Below, piece after piece: positions 16,833 through 23,524 of a stretch of DNA of 32,806 nucleotides; position 1 is the first letter of the stretch, and the number at the start of each line of letters is the position of its first letter. This stretch comes from Alphaproteobacteria bacterium UBA2903 (lineage in GTDB: Bacteria > Pseudomonadota > Alphaproteobacteria > CAAGCB01 > CAG-977). The position numbers and the translations under genes are program-made. A model generated the notes under the pieces. The model was not told the origin of the DNA, searched no databases, and saw nothing but the letters and a program-made list of their open reading frames with translations. Where the stretch lies: positions 55,805 through 88,610 of the forward strand of contig DEDN01000011.1 of assembly GCA_002349565.1 (NCBI GenBank). The letters run 5' to 3'.

Positions 16833-17690
16833 ATGAAAAAAAGCCTTGTTTTATTGACAACGCTGGGATTAACAGCTTGTCATTCCATTAATATGCGCGC
16901 ATTGACGAAAGTGGAAGAAAGTTCGTCCTTGCAGTTGCCGCAACTGGAGGCCGTTTACGAAAGCCGCGTTGCACAAGCTGGTTTGGCACGTCAATGTAAT
17001 TCTTCCGTTGTTAAAAGCAACAGCCCTTATGCCAGAATTTTTTATCGTGAAGTCGAAAAAAATATTTCCGACTATTACACGCCCAAAGCCGGCTATATCA
17101 AGCTGAATTACGTTTCGACTCAAACGGGCAGCGGCAACGGCTGGACTTTTTTCAGTATAATTCCGCCGTTTGTTTTAAACTTGTTCGGCATGCCGATGTC
17201 CTCTGCGACATATGAAACCGAAATGGAAGTTCGGATTCTGAATAACGACTGCAATCCCGTTAAAATCTACCGCGAAACCGCGGAAGAAACGGAATATATG
17301 GCTATGTGGTGGGGGTATGGTTCGCCTGATTACAAAACAAAAGCGTCGCTGTCCAGCTACAAGGTTGCTTTTGAAAAAATCAAACAAAAAATCGCCAAAG
17401 ACCGCGACTTGATTGAATCCCGTTTGACCGCCAAGACCGAGGATAAAAAAGAAGCTTCGGCATCCAACAACCAACCGGTCACCGTTGTTATCAACAACAA
17501 CATCGGCACTTCCAAAGCGAATATCGAAACTGCTGACAAAGAAAAAAGTGTTGATAAAGACGTGCCGAACGAAACGGCGGTCGGCGACAAAAAAGCGGAA
17601 CGAACTGTTAAAAAGCCTGTCAAAACCAAAAAAGGCACGACGAAATCAAAAAAGACAGCCTCTTCGAAAACCAATAAAACAAAAAAATAA
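16833..17690 (+). CDS. Lipoprotein with Lys/Thr-rich C-terminal tail, function unknown
   Basis: The start is the ATG at 16833, 2 bases after the previous stop and preceded by GGAG; an open frame upstream of it is rejected. The N-terminus MKKSLVLLTTLGLTAC gives a lipobox LTAC with Cys16. The mature part has about 150 residues of mixed alpha/beta character with a hydrophobic segment FFSIIPPFVLNLFGMPMSSA near residue 110-130, as in several uncharacterised proteobacterial lipoproteins. From about residue 195 it is low complexity and polar, and the last 35 residues are almost entirely Lys, Thr and Ser. Such a basic tail could bind peptidoglycan or nucleic acid, but this is speculation. It is co-transcribed with the TRL-like gene and followed by a terminator at 17699. 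The 285-residue length assumes this start. Confidence 0.8.
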   Translation: MKKSLVLLTTLGLTACHSINMRALTKVEESSSLQLPQLEAVYESRVAQAGLARQCNSSVVKSNSPYARIFYREVEKNISDYYTPKAGYIKLNYVSTQTGSGNGWTFFSIIPPFVLNLFGMPMSSATYETEMEVRILNNDCNPVKIYRETAEETEYMAMWWGYGSPDYKTKASLSSYKVAFEKIKQKIAKDRDLIESRLTAKTEDKKEASASNNQPVTVVINNNIGTSKANIETADKEKSVDKDVPNETAVGDKKAERTVKKPVKTKKGTTKSKKTASSKTNKTKK

Positions 17691-17698
17691 TTCAACGC

Positions 17699-17725
17699 AA
17701 AGAGCCGCCCAAAAGCGGCTCTTTT
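17699..17725. terminator. Bidirectional terminator, second copy of the 16440 stem
   Basis: AAAGAGCCGC (17699-17708), loop CCAAAA and GCGGCTCTTTT (17715-17725) repeat the stem of the terminator at 16440-16465, including the trailing CATTAT. It serves the lipoprotein gene ending at 17690 on the plus strand. On the minus strand it lies directly after the stop of the gene remnant at 17731-17856. Confidence 0.88.
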
Positions 17726-17730
17726 CATTA

Positions 17731-17856
17731 TCAGTATCCGTAAACTCTTATATAATCTTTTGTAAACAAAATAAAATTTTTGAAATTTCTATCAACACCG
17801 ACAACTTTGTTGACATCTCCGTTGGTCAATTTAATGTCACCAAACGGTCCAATCAA
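17731..17856 (-). pseudogene. Remnant of a TRL-like lipoprotein gene (C-terminal part only)
   Basis: An open minus-strand frame of about 41 codons ends in TGA at 17731-17733. Its translation resembles the C-terminus of the 97-residue lipoprotein encoded at 16537-16830: NKVVGVDRNFKNFILF against TKVNFVESGYEYYLLF, then TKDYIRVYGY against GRHCVRVYGE. That is 9 identities in 26 residues plus many conservative changes, ungapped to the end. No signal peptide, lipobox or ribosome-binding site precedes it. Upstream the frame runs into the terminator hairpin of the metallopeptidase gene. The stated 5' limit is an arbitrary TTG codon; the true break lies somewhere in 17857-17909. A genuine tiny gene is the alternative, but the missing export signal makes a remnant more likely. 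Confidence 0.6.
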
Positions 17857-17893
17857 AAAACGCCCAGCTCTCTTGGAGCAAGGCGTTTGTTTT
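17855..17893 (-). terminator. Terminator of the double-domain metallopeptidase gene
   Basis: The two-part stem pairs AAACGCC (17858-17864) with GGCGTTT (17882-17888) and GCTC (17867-17870) with GAGC (17876-17879). On the minus strand the stem is followed by six T (17855-17860), 17 bases after the stop at 17910. Confidence 0.75.
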
Positions 17894-17909
17894 ATCCCAT
17901 ACGGTATTT

Positions 17910-19979
17910 TTATCGTCCCGTATTTTTTCGCCCGCGCAGCATTTGCGCAACGGCGGTTTGCTGTTTGGCTTTCTTTGCCGCGGGCTTTTTCATGCCTTTG
18001 GTGCGCGCGGGAATGCTGTCGGCGCGCGTCGGAATGCCGTTCAAAGCTTTGGAATCGTCCTTGCCCGTCATTTCCTTGCGGATTTCAAAGTATTTTTTCA
18101 TCTGCGTCATCGTGTGGTCGCACACGTCCAAATACTTGCCGCCGTTCAGAATTTCGGGATTGTCTTTGAAATAGTTTCCGTGCTTCGTCCACGCGATTTC
18201 GGCAATCGTTTTCTGCGCGGAAATCGACTGATCAAAGCTCATCTGATGTTCTTTGTCCTTGCCGTTCGCGATGTCGTGCAAATCCTGCTGCATCGGCTCC
18301 AACAAATAATTGGCTTCATAAACCGTTTTCGTTCCCTGTTGATCGTACCACGATTTAAACGTGTCGGTCAGCAGTTGATCGCCCAGCTGCGCGTCGTTTT
18401 TAATCAGCGCTTTCGTAAAGCCCTCGGCAATCGGCGGATAATACCTGTAGAATTCCTGTTTCGGAGCTTCGTCGCCCAAACGGAACATTTCTTCGCACGC
18501 CGTCGCCGCGTACGCCTGCGCGTCGGCTTCCATCGCGCGCATGTAAATCAAGTTCGTTTTGACGTCCCATCTGTTTTCTTCCAGATTGGACGCGCGCATG
18601 AACTGACCCGCATGGCGGCATTCGTGGCACATCGTTCCGACCAGCTTCGCATCGGAGAACTTCGGATTCAAAGCAATGCGTTTATGTTCGGGATCCGCAA
18701 AACCGAAAGCGCGGTTTTCACCTTTGATAAAGTTGAAGTGGAATCCGTTGTCCGCCGCGATTTGCAGCGTTTCCAAGCCGACTTTGCTACGCGACAAGCG
18801 GTTAATCAGCGCAATCATGCGCGGACGGTCTTTTTTCGCGCAATAACGCAAATCAACATCAACGGCAGGCTTTTCGTCGGGATATTCTTTTTTTCCTCCG
18901 GGCGGTTCGAACGCCTGCCCCAACGTTCCCAACATTCCTTTAAGCTTGCGCTGAGCCAGAATGGCTTTCCAGCGTTCAATCGTGTTGCCCATGCTCATCG
19001 TTTCGCCGACGTTGCCGCGCGGCTGACCCATTTCGGGCAAGCGGCGCGCAAACGCGTCCTTGTTCGTCGGCAAAGAGTCGACGGATTTGTCGGGATCGAT
19101 ACCCGCGCACCTTTGCCGGATTTCAAAGAAAGCCTGCGCGTCGGATTTTGTGCGTTCGCCGACGGACGCGAAACGCGGTTCGTCCAGAAAATCCGGATTT
19201 TCCGCCGACAGATAGTTGCCGTTTTTCGTCCAGCCCACCTTTTCAACGACGGTTTTGGAATCGACGTTTTCGGCAAAGGTGTACATGCGCGTAAAGTTTC
19301 CTTTAATCGCGTCGTGCATCGGTTCGATGATGTAGCCTTCTTCGTAGTTTTGTTTGGTACCCGTCTGGTCGTACCAGCCTTTGAACACGTCGGCGACGAC
19401 TGTGTCGTTCAAAACGCCCTCTTTGGCAATCGAGGCTTCATAGGCTTTGTAAATGGGCGGATAGAATTTGGCAAACGTCGCCAAAGGTCCTTTGTCCCCC
19501 TGCATTTCCAATTCCTTGCATGCTTTGACGGCGTACGCCTGTGCGTCGGCTTCCTTGGCGCGGGAATAGCGAATAATCGACGCGACGTTCAGTTGGTCGC
19601 GGTCGGGGATGTCCTTCATGCGTTCCGCCTGCCCCGCATGGCGCGATTCGTGGCACAAGGTCGACACCAGCTTGTCGTCGGACGCCATGGGCCCCAAACC
19701 GATATACTTCATATCACCGCCGAAATAACATCCGAAGCAGTTTGTCTTTGCATCCAAAAATCCGAACTTCACACCCGCTTTGTTGGCGATTTCCAACGTT
19801 TCGCGTCCCGCTTCTGATTTTGCCAAGCGGTTGACGATATGAATCATGCGCGGCATTTCTTCGTCAGAACACAGCGACAAATCGACATCGACCGTCAGCT
19901 TTTCATTCGGATCGTAAGAAACTTTCTGCTTGGGTTCATCCAGAACTTTTTGCAGCATTGAAGACGTCATTATTTCCAT
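17910..19979 (-). CDS. Putative zinc metallopeptidase with two tandem HExxH domains
   Basis: The 689-residue protein contains two copies of the same roughly 300-residue domain, at about 25-315 and 365-660. Each has a PRM..I/V.NRL helix, a strand region, then the HExxH zinc motif: CHESRHAGQ with His110 and His114, and CHECRHAGQ with His452 and His456. A Glu follows about 28 residues after the second His (Glu143, Glu484) in an EADAQAYA helix, suiting a gluzincin-type third ligand. WYDQ and Y-E-x-x-Y-x-x-E-P-M motifs follow in both copies. I recall a similar uncharacterised family, DUF6782 (putative metallopeptidase); the assignment needs a profile search. No signal peptide is present. Copy 2 is closest to the neighbouring 342-residue protein. 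The ATG follows GAGGAG, which overlaps the upstream gene's stop region, so the two genes are co-transcribed. The tail is basic. Substrate unknown. Confidence 0.75.
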   Translation of the reverse strand: MEIMTSSMLQKVLDEPKQKVSYDPNEKLTVDVDLSLCSDEEMPRMIHIVNRLAKSEAGRETLEIANKAGVKFGFLDAKTNCFGCYFGGDMKYIGLGPMASDDKLVSTLCHESRHAGQAERMKDIPDRDQLNVASIIRYSRAKEADAQAYAVKACKELEMQGDKGPLATFAKFYPPIYKAYEASIAKEGVLNDTVVADVFKGWYDQTGTKQNYEEGYIIEPMHDAIKGNFTRMYTFAENVDSKTVVEKVGWTKNGNYLSAENPDFLDEPRFASVGERTKSDAQAFFEIRQRCAGIDPDKSVDSLPTNKDAFARRLPEMGQPRGNVGETMSMGNTIERWKAILAQRKLKGMLGTLGQAFEPPGGKKEYPDEKPAVDVDLRYCAKKDRPRMIALINRLSRSKVGLETLQIAADNGFHFNFIKGENRAFGFADPEHKRIALNPKFSDAKLVGTMCHECRHAGQFMRASNLEENRWDVKTNLIYMRAMEADAQAYAATACEEMFRLGDEAPKQEFYRYYPPIAEGFTKALIKNDAQLGDQLLTDTFKSWYDQQGTKTVYEANYLLEPMQQDLHDIANGKDKEHQMSFDQSISAQKTIAEIAWTKHGNYFKDNPEILNGGKYLDVCDHTMTQMKKYFEIRKEMTGKDDSKALNGIPTRADSIPARTKGMKKPAAKKAKQQTAVAQMLRGRKNTGR

Positions 19980-19991
19980 AATTCAAACTCC

Positions 19992-21020
19992 TCAGCGACC
20001 GCGGCGCGCCGACAAAGCGGACATAACCGCGGGATTCAAGGCTTTTGCCGTTTTCTTTTCAAACATGCCCGCCAACGGCTTTTCACCCATTTTGGGGCGT
20101 TCGCGGTGCATATAGTCGGGACGCGTCGGAATCGTGTCCAACGACGAATCGGGTTCCATACCCGTCAATTCTTGGCGCAGTTTGAAAAAGTCGCGCATAT
20201 CGCCCATCGCCTGTTTGGCGACATCCATAAACTTGCCGCTTTCCAACTGTTTCGGGTCTTTGGTGTAATAGTTGCCGTCCTTTGTCCAGCACGCCAAAGC
20301 GACGACTTCTTCCGCCGTCATTTTCTGCTTGTTGTAGAACAAAGTCGGCTTTTTACCCTGTTTCAAATCGTAAATTTCCTTGGTCATCGGTTCGATTTGA
20401 TAAGCTTCCTCGTACACCGTTTTGGTGCGGATTTGGTCGTACCACGATTCGTTTGTGTCCGTCATGACTTCGTGGTTGACTTTGCCGTGCTTATCGTAAG
20501 ACGCGCGGAAAGCTTCCTCGATTTCGGGATAGCGGTCGGCGAAAATGTTGTACGGCGAACGGTCGCCCTGCAGGGACAATTCCTTGCACGCCGTAATCGC
20601 GTAAGTCTGCGCGTCGGCTTCCATCGCGCGGAAACACATCAGTTCCGAACGCACGTCCATCACGCCGAACGCCTCGTGCGCGCCGCGGACAAACTGCCCC
20701 GCATGGCGGCATTCATGGCACAGCGTCCCGACCAGTTTCGCATCGGATTCTTTGGGGTTCAAGCGAACCCAATGTCCCGCTTCGTCGCACGCGCCGCAAC
20801 AACGGACGCCGTCGTCAAAGAAGCTGAACTTGAATCCGTTGTCAGCCGCGATTTGCAGCGTTTCCAGTCCGCACGGGCTTTTCGCCAAACGGTTGACCAA
20901 CGCAACCATGCGCGGTTTGTCCGTTTCTTTGCATTCCGTCATATCGATATCAACGACGGGCTTTTCCGCAGGGTTATATTTTGAATCGGACAAGGGGAGT
21001 TCAAAAGCTTCTTTTAACAT
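19992..21020 (-). CDS. Putative zinc metallopeptidase, single HExxH domain
   Basis: This 342-residue protein is one copy of the domain duplicated in the gene that follows. PRMVALVNRLAKSPCGLETL (residues 37-56) precedes the zinc motif CHECRHAGQF with His102 and His106. Glu134 in RAMEADAQTYA is the likely third ligand. WYDQIRTKTVYEEAYQIEPM gives the second conserved block. FKLRQELTGMEPDSSLDTIP is a C-terminal motif shared with all four copies. No signal peptide or membrane segment is visible, so it is cytoplasmic unless it uses a non-Sec route. An AAAGGA site precedes the ATG, and a near-consensus promoter lies 33 bases upstream. The last residues (SALSARRGR) resemble the tails of its paralogues. 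Together with the downstream gene (12-base gap) it forms a two-gene operon. Confidence 0.75.
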   Translation of the reverse strand: MLKEAFELPLSDSKYNPAEKPVVDIDMTECKETDKPRMVALVNRLAKSPCGLETLQIAADNGFKFSFFDDGVRCCGACDEAGHWVRLNPKESDAKLVGTLCHECRHAGQFVRGAHEAFGVMDVRSELMCFRAMEADAQTYAITACKELSLQGDRSPYNIFADRYPEIEEAFRASYDKHGKVNHEVMTDTNESWYDQIRTKTVYEEAYQIEPMTKEIYDLKQGKKPTLFYNKQKMTAEEVVALACWTKDGNYYTKDPKQLESGKFMDVAKQAMGDMRDFFKLRQELTGMEPDSSLDTIPTRPDYMHRERPKMGEKPLAGMFEKKTAKALNPAVMSALSARRGR

Positions 21021-21052
21021 TGCAAGCGTCCTTTCGGTTATTTCTGAAAAGG

Positions 21053-21081
21053 ATTGTATTTCCGTACACTTTTTTTGTCAA
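21053..21081 (-). promoter_or_regulatory. Near-consensus promoter of the two-gene metallopeptidase operon
   Basis: On the minus strand, TTGACA (21076-21081) and TACAAT (21053-21058) are separated by exactly 17 bases, an almost ideal sigma70-type promoter, 33 bases before the ATG at 21020. It lies directly after the terminator at 21103-21136, so this operon is transcribed independently of the 346-residue gene upstream. Confidence 0.78.
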
Positions 21082-21102
21082 TAAAAAGCAGCGTTTTGCC
21101 AT

Positions 21103-21136
21103 AAAAAAAGAGGCTTTGAAACCAAAGCCCCTTTTT
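21103..21136 (-). terminator. Terminator after the 346-residue metallopeptidase gene
   Basis: GGCTTTG (21112-21118), loop AAAC and CAAAGCC (21123-21129) form a 7-bp stem, flanked by G/C at its base. On the minus strand it is followed by a run of seven T (21103-21109). It lies 27 bases beyond the stop at 21163. The T tract on the plus side (21132-21136) is shorter. Confidence 0.85.
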
Positions 21137-21162
21137 CGGGAGAAAAACCGTTTTATGCAGCC

Positions 21163-22203
21163 TTAAAAAGCGCGCCTGCCCGCAATTTGGGCGGCGATTT
21201 TTGCTTGACGCAGAGCATCCGCCGCGGATTTTCCTTTTTTGGACGCCAACGACTTGTTTTTCGCGCCTTTTAAATTTTCGGGATCTCGAACGGGCATGGA
21301 TTTGTAGCTGGTGTCGGGCTTCATCCCCGTGCGGACTTCGCGCAGTTTGAAAAATTTGTCCGCCGTATTGACGGAAGCGGCGCACAACGACAGTTTTTCG
21401 GGATCTTCCAATACGCCGAGGTTGTCCGCCCAATAGCATTCCCCTTTGGCGTTCAAACAGATTTTGCTGACGATTTCCTTGGATGAAACCGCGCCTTGGT
21501 AGGGCAAATCCGCTTCCGACTTGTCCTTCATCGCGTCGTTCATCACGTCTTGAATATAGCCCTCTTCGTACCCTTCGACGATAATTTCGTCCTGATACCA
21601 TCCGTTAAAGGTTTTCTGCAAAACCTTGTCGGAAACCGGCGCTTTGGCATCGGGCATGGCGTTTGCGAAACATTCCGCCATAACGGGCGCGTCTTCTTCG
21701 AATTTATCCCACGGTTTGGGGTTGTTGCCGAACACTTTGATCTGGTGGCATGTCGCGGCGGCGGCTGTTTCGGCATCAGCTTCCAAAGCGCGGTTGTACA
21801 TCACGTCGCACTTCAGGTTGTATGCGCCGAAATTGCCCTCCGCCCCATGAATGAACTGCTGCGCGTGGCGCGCTTCGTGCGCCAAAGTCGCAATCAAAGT
21901 GTTGTCGTTCATTTTGGGGTTCAGCACCAGCATTTTCGTTTCGGGATCGCAAAAGCCCAGCGAATCTTTTTGGTTTTCGAACGCCAGCGTATAGCCCACG
22001 TCCGCCGCGTCCTGCAAAACGGCTTTGCCGAACGGGGAGCTTTCCGCAATCGTATTGATAAAGCTGATCAAACGGCGCTCCGCATTGTTACTGACCGCCA
22101 AAAGTCCCAGCTCAACCAAAGGCTTTTGATCGGGATATTGTTTTTGGGGCTTTTTTGATTTGTTTTTCTTGGGGAAAACGGTGCTTAAAATTTGTTCGGT
22201 CAT
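21163..22203 (-). CDS. Putative zinc metallopeptidase, single HExxH domain, most divergent copy
   Basis: This is the fourth copy of the HExxH domain in the cluster, in a 346-residue protein. The zinc motif reads AHEARHAQQF with His109, Glu110 and His113. The candidate third ligand is Glu141 in ALEADAETAAAA. The downstream block is GWYQDEIIVEGYEEGYIQDV, weaker than the WYDQ form of its neighbours, but the shared C-terminal motif (FKLREVRTGMKPDTSYKSMP) is intact. A basic N-terminal segment (PKKNKSKKPQKQ) precedes the domain and the protein ends in QAKIAAQIAGRRAF. There is no signal peptide. The ATG follows an AGGA ribosome-binding site. The gene has its own promoter and terminator and diverges from rpsU. 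Function and substrate are unknown. Confidence 0.72.
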   Translation of the reverse strand: MTEQILSTVFPKKNKSKKPQKQYPDQKPLVELGLLAVSNNAERRLISFINTIAESSPFGKAVLQDAADVGYTLAFENQKDSLGFCDPETKMLVLNPKMNDNTLIATLAHEARHAQQFIHGAEGNFGAYNLKCDVMYNRALEADAETAAAATCHQIKVFGNNPKPWDKFEEDAPVMAECFANAMPDAKAPVSDKVLQKTFNGWYQDEIIVEGYEEGYIQDVMNDAMKDKSEADLPYQGAVSSKEIVSKICLNAKGECYWADNLGVLEDPEKLSLCAASVNTADKFFKLREVRTGMKPDTSYKSMPVRDPENLKGAKNKSLASKKGKSAADALRQAKIAAQIAGRRAF

Positions 22204-22216
22204 AGCGGCGCGTCCT

Positions 22217-22239
22217 AAAAATCATTCTTGATGATTTTT
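22217..22239. repeat. Inverted repeat overlapping the -10 box of the metallopeptidase gene
   Basis: AAAAATCAT (22217-22225) and ATGATTTTT (22231-22239) are perfect 9-base arms around a 5-base centre. The right arm overlaps the predicted -10 box (22236-22241), and the left arm reaches within about 14 bases of the start codon at 22203. The position suits a repressor operator; an RNA hairpin masking the ribosome-binding site is the alternative. Confidence 0.5.
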
Positions 22240-22264
22240 TAGCGTGAAAAACTTTTCCTGTCAA
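22236..22264 (-). promoter_or_regulatory. Putative promoter of the 346-residue metallopeptidase gene
   Basis: On the minus strand a perfect TTGACA (22259-22264) and TAAAAA (22236-22241, four of six matches) are separated by 17 bases and lie 33 bases before the start codon. Confidence 0.55.
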
Positions 22265-22286
22265 GATTTTTGTCCAAAAATTTTTA

Positions 22287-22315
22287 TTGCAAAGCAGAAA
22301 GCGAAATTGTATATT
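22287..22315 (+). promoter_or_regulatory. Putative promoter of rpsU
   Basis: TTGCAA (22287-22292) and TATATT (22310-22315) have a 17-base spacer. Use of this promoter would give a leader of about 165 bases before the rpsU ATG. Confidence 0.5.
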
Positions 22316-22321
22316 GAAGCT

Positions 22322-22484
22322 AAAGAAACACTTTTTCCGTAAAGGGGGTATGTTTTTCTCTTTCCAAGGGTGAAAGGGATTTTTATCGTTGAGTTTTCGT
22401 TTCGGATCGGTTATCTTGCCGTCCAAGCGATATGTTTTTAACGGGGTTTTGCCCCACTCTCTTTATGAAAAGGAATGATATCAA
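22322..22484 (+). promoter_or_regulatory. Long 5' leader of rpsU with three possible hairpins
   Basis: Within the presumed leader, TCTCTTTC (22357-22364) can pair with GAAAGGGA (22372-22379), and a T5 run follows (22380-22384), as in a weak attenuator. A second imperfect stem lies around CTTG...CAAG near 22425-22440. A third, GGGG (22443-22446) with CCCC (22452-22455), sits about 20 bases upstream of the AAAAGGA ribosome-binding site. Translational or attenuation control of S21 is possible but not shown. Confidence 0.35.
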
Positions 22485-22691
22485 ATGGTACAAGTCGTAG
22501 TTCGTGACAACAACGTTGATCAGGCTTTGAAAGCTTTGAAAAAGAAAATGCAGCGCGAAGGCGTTTTCCGTGAAATGAAATTGCGCCGCAACTTTGAAAA
22601 GCCGTCCGAAAAGAAAGCCCGCGAAAAGGCCGAAGCCGTTCGCCGCGCCCGCAAATTGGAACGCAAACGTTTGGAACGCGACGGATTCTAA
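22485..22691 (+). CDS. rpsU: 30S ribosomal protein S21
   Basis: The 68-residue, strongly basic product is S21 (bS21), a small-subunit protein near the 3' end of 16S rRNA that helps initiation. The N-terminal VQVVVRDNNVDQALKALKKK, the central EGVFREMKLRRNFEKPSEKK and the Arg/Lys-rich helix that follows are all canonical, and the length is normal. AAAAGGA lies 10 bases before the ATG. It is a single-gene transcript with a long leader and a strong terminator immediately after the stop. Confidence 0.97.
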   Translation: MVQVVVRDNNVDQALKALKKKMQREGVFREMKLRRNFEKPSEKKAREKAEAVRRARKLERKRLERDGF

Positions 22692-22712
22692 GAAATCCTT
22701 TGACAATCAAAG

Positions 22713-22743
22713 CCCCTGCCCGTTCGGACAGGGGTTTTGTTTT
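22713..22743 (+). terminator. Rho-independent terminator of rpsU
   Basis: CCCCTG (22713-22718) pairs with CAGGGG (22729-22734), with an inner CCG/CGG stem and a short loop. The T-rich tract TTTTGTTTT at 22735-22743 follows. Its end overlaps the stop codon of the converging gene at 22742-22744. Confidence 0.88.
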
Positions 22744-23518
22744 ATTCAAAAACGTATCCGCCGAAAGAAATTTTCGTCACATAAAACTGGCGGCACAATC
22801 CCGTCGGCAATCCGCCCGCTTTTTCTTTTGAAATTTCGCCGGGGGTCAAAGCCGTATCAAAGGCGTATTCGGAAAATTCCCCCGTTCCTTTCCAGTCCGC
22901 CAAATACCCCTCCATATAAATTGATTCGCCCTTTTTAACGACTTTCAGCGCACGCAGAATATTCGGCGATGCGGGAATAACGTGATTGTTGTTGATTTCG
23001 TTTTGGTTAAAAACCGGCCTGTCTTCAAAGCGGTACGACGTCCATAGCAGCCGTTCTTCGTGCGAAAAGTTTATCTTTTGCCAATTGCCGTCCGCCGCCG
23101 TTGCGCCGTGAATAATCGACACGTCCACAGGAACAACGGCATCGTACAAGTACACTCCGCGCGACATTGCCGAACGAAACCACGTCCCGACCGCATTGCG
23201 GTACCAGTCGACATAAACGATCCGACCGAAAACAGCGTATTTCTTTCGAATTTTGTATAAAATCCCATACCCGCCGATTTGAGAGCTTTGCCATTCCTGC
23301 CCGTCAACGTCTTCAAAAGCCTCCTCCATGGCTTCCGTCGGTTCGGCGGCGGCTGGCGCGCCGAACAAATACAGATAAACGGGACGGCGCAGTCCGTAAA
23401 TCCAAACGGCGTACGCCAATCCTCCTGCCAGCCAGAACCCCTTTGTCCGCCAAAACGGCGGCGAAAGGACACGTTCCTTTTTGACATAGTTTCTGTTTTT
23501 CAGACGAATCCGCGCCAT
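22742..23518 (-). CDS. Conserved hypothetical single-pass membrane protein
   Basis: The 258-residue protein has a basic N-terminus and one hydrophobic segment at about 28-53 (FWLAGGLAYAVWIYGLRRPV...), then a soluble domain that should face the periplasm. The block FNQNEINNNHVIPASPNILR, then KVVKKGESIYMEGYLADWKG, resembles a family of uncharacterised proteins with an NNHLIP-like motif followed by V..G..V.L.GYL, which I recall only as conserved hypotheticals. Trp and Tyr are abundant around residues 100-120 (YVDWYRNAVGTWFRSAMS). The ATG lies 6 bases after the stop of the TolC-like gene, with AAAGGA unusually close to it, so translation is probably coupled. It is the third gene of an envelope operon. 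Function unknown. Confidence 0.75.
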   Translation of the reverse strand: MARIRLKNRNYVKKERVLSPPFWRTKGFWLAGGLAYAVWIYGLRRPVYLYLFGAPAAAEPTEAMEEAFEDVDGQEWQSSQIGGYGILYKIRKKYAVFGRIVYVDWYRNAVGTWFRSAMSRGVYLYDAVVPVDVSIIHGATAADGNWQKINFSHEERLLWTSYRFEDRPVFNQNEINNNHVIPASPNILRALKVVKKGESIYMEGYLADWKGTGEFSEYAFDTALTPGEISKEKAGGLPTGLCRQFYVTKISFGGYVFE

Positions 23519-23524
23519 ATCCTT

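Noticed and set aside
17857..17909. Extension of the TRL-like remnant upstream to a full gene
   Set aside because: The frame stays open but runs through a terminator stem into the metallopeptidase gene with no signal peptide or similarity to the paralogue.
17485..18174. 229-codon plus-strand open frame spanning the end of the lipoprotein gene and the gap
   Set aside because: It overlaps the lipoprotein in another frame and crosses two terminators; the only coding signal in the gap is on the minus strand.
17943..19817. 624-codon plus-strand open frame over the metallopeptidase gene
   Set aside because: Codon-aligned antisense shadow with no family features; the minus-strand gene has duplicated domains and a good ribosome-binding site.
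22443..22455. GGGG-TTTTG-CCCC hairpin as a terminator before rpsU
   Set aside because: No T run follows it on either strand, and it lies just before the ribosome-binding site, so it is treated as part of the leader.
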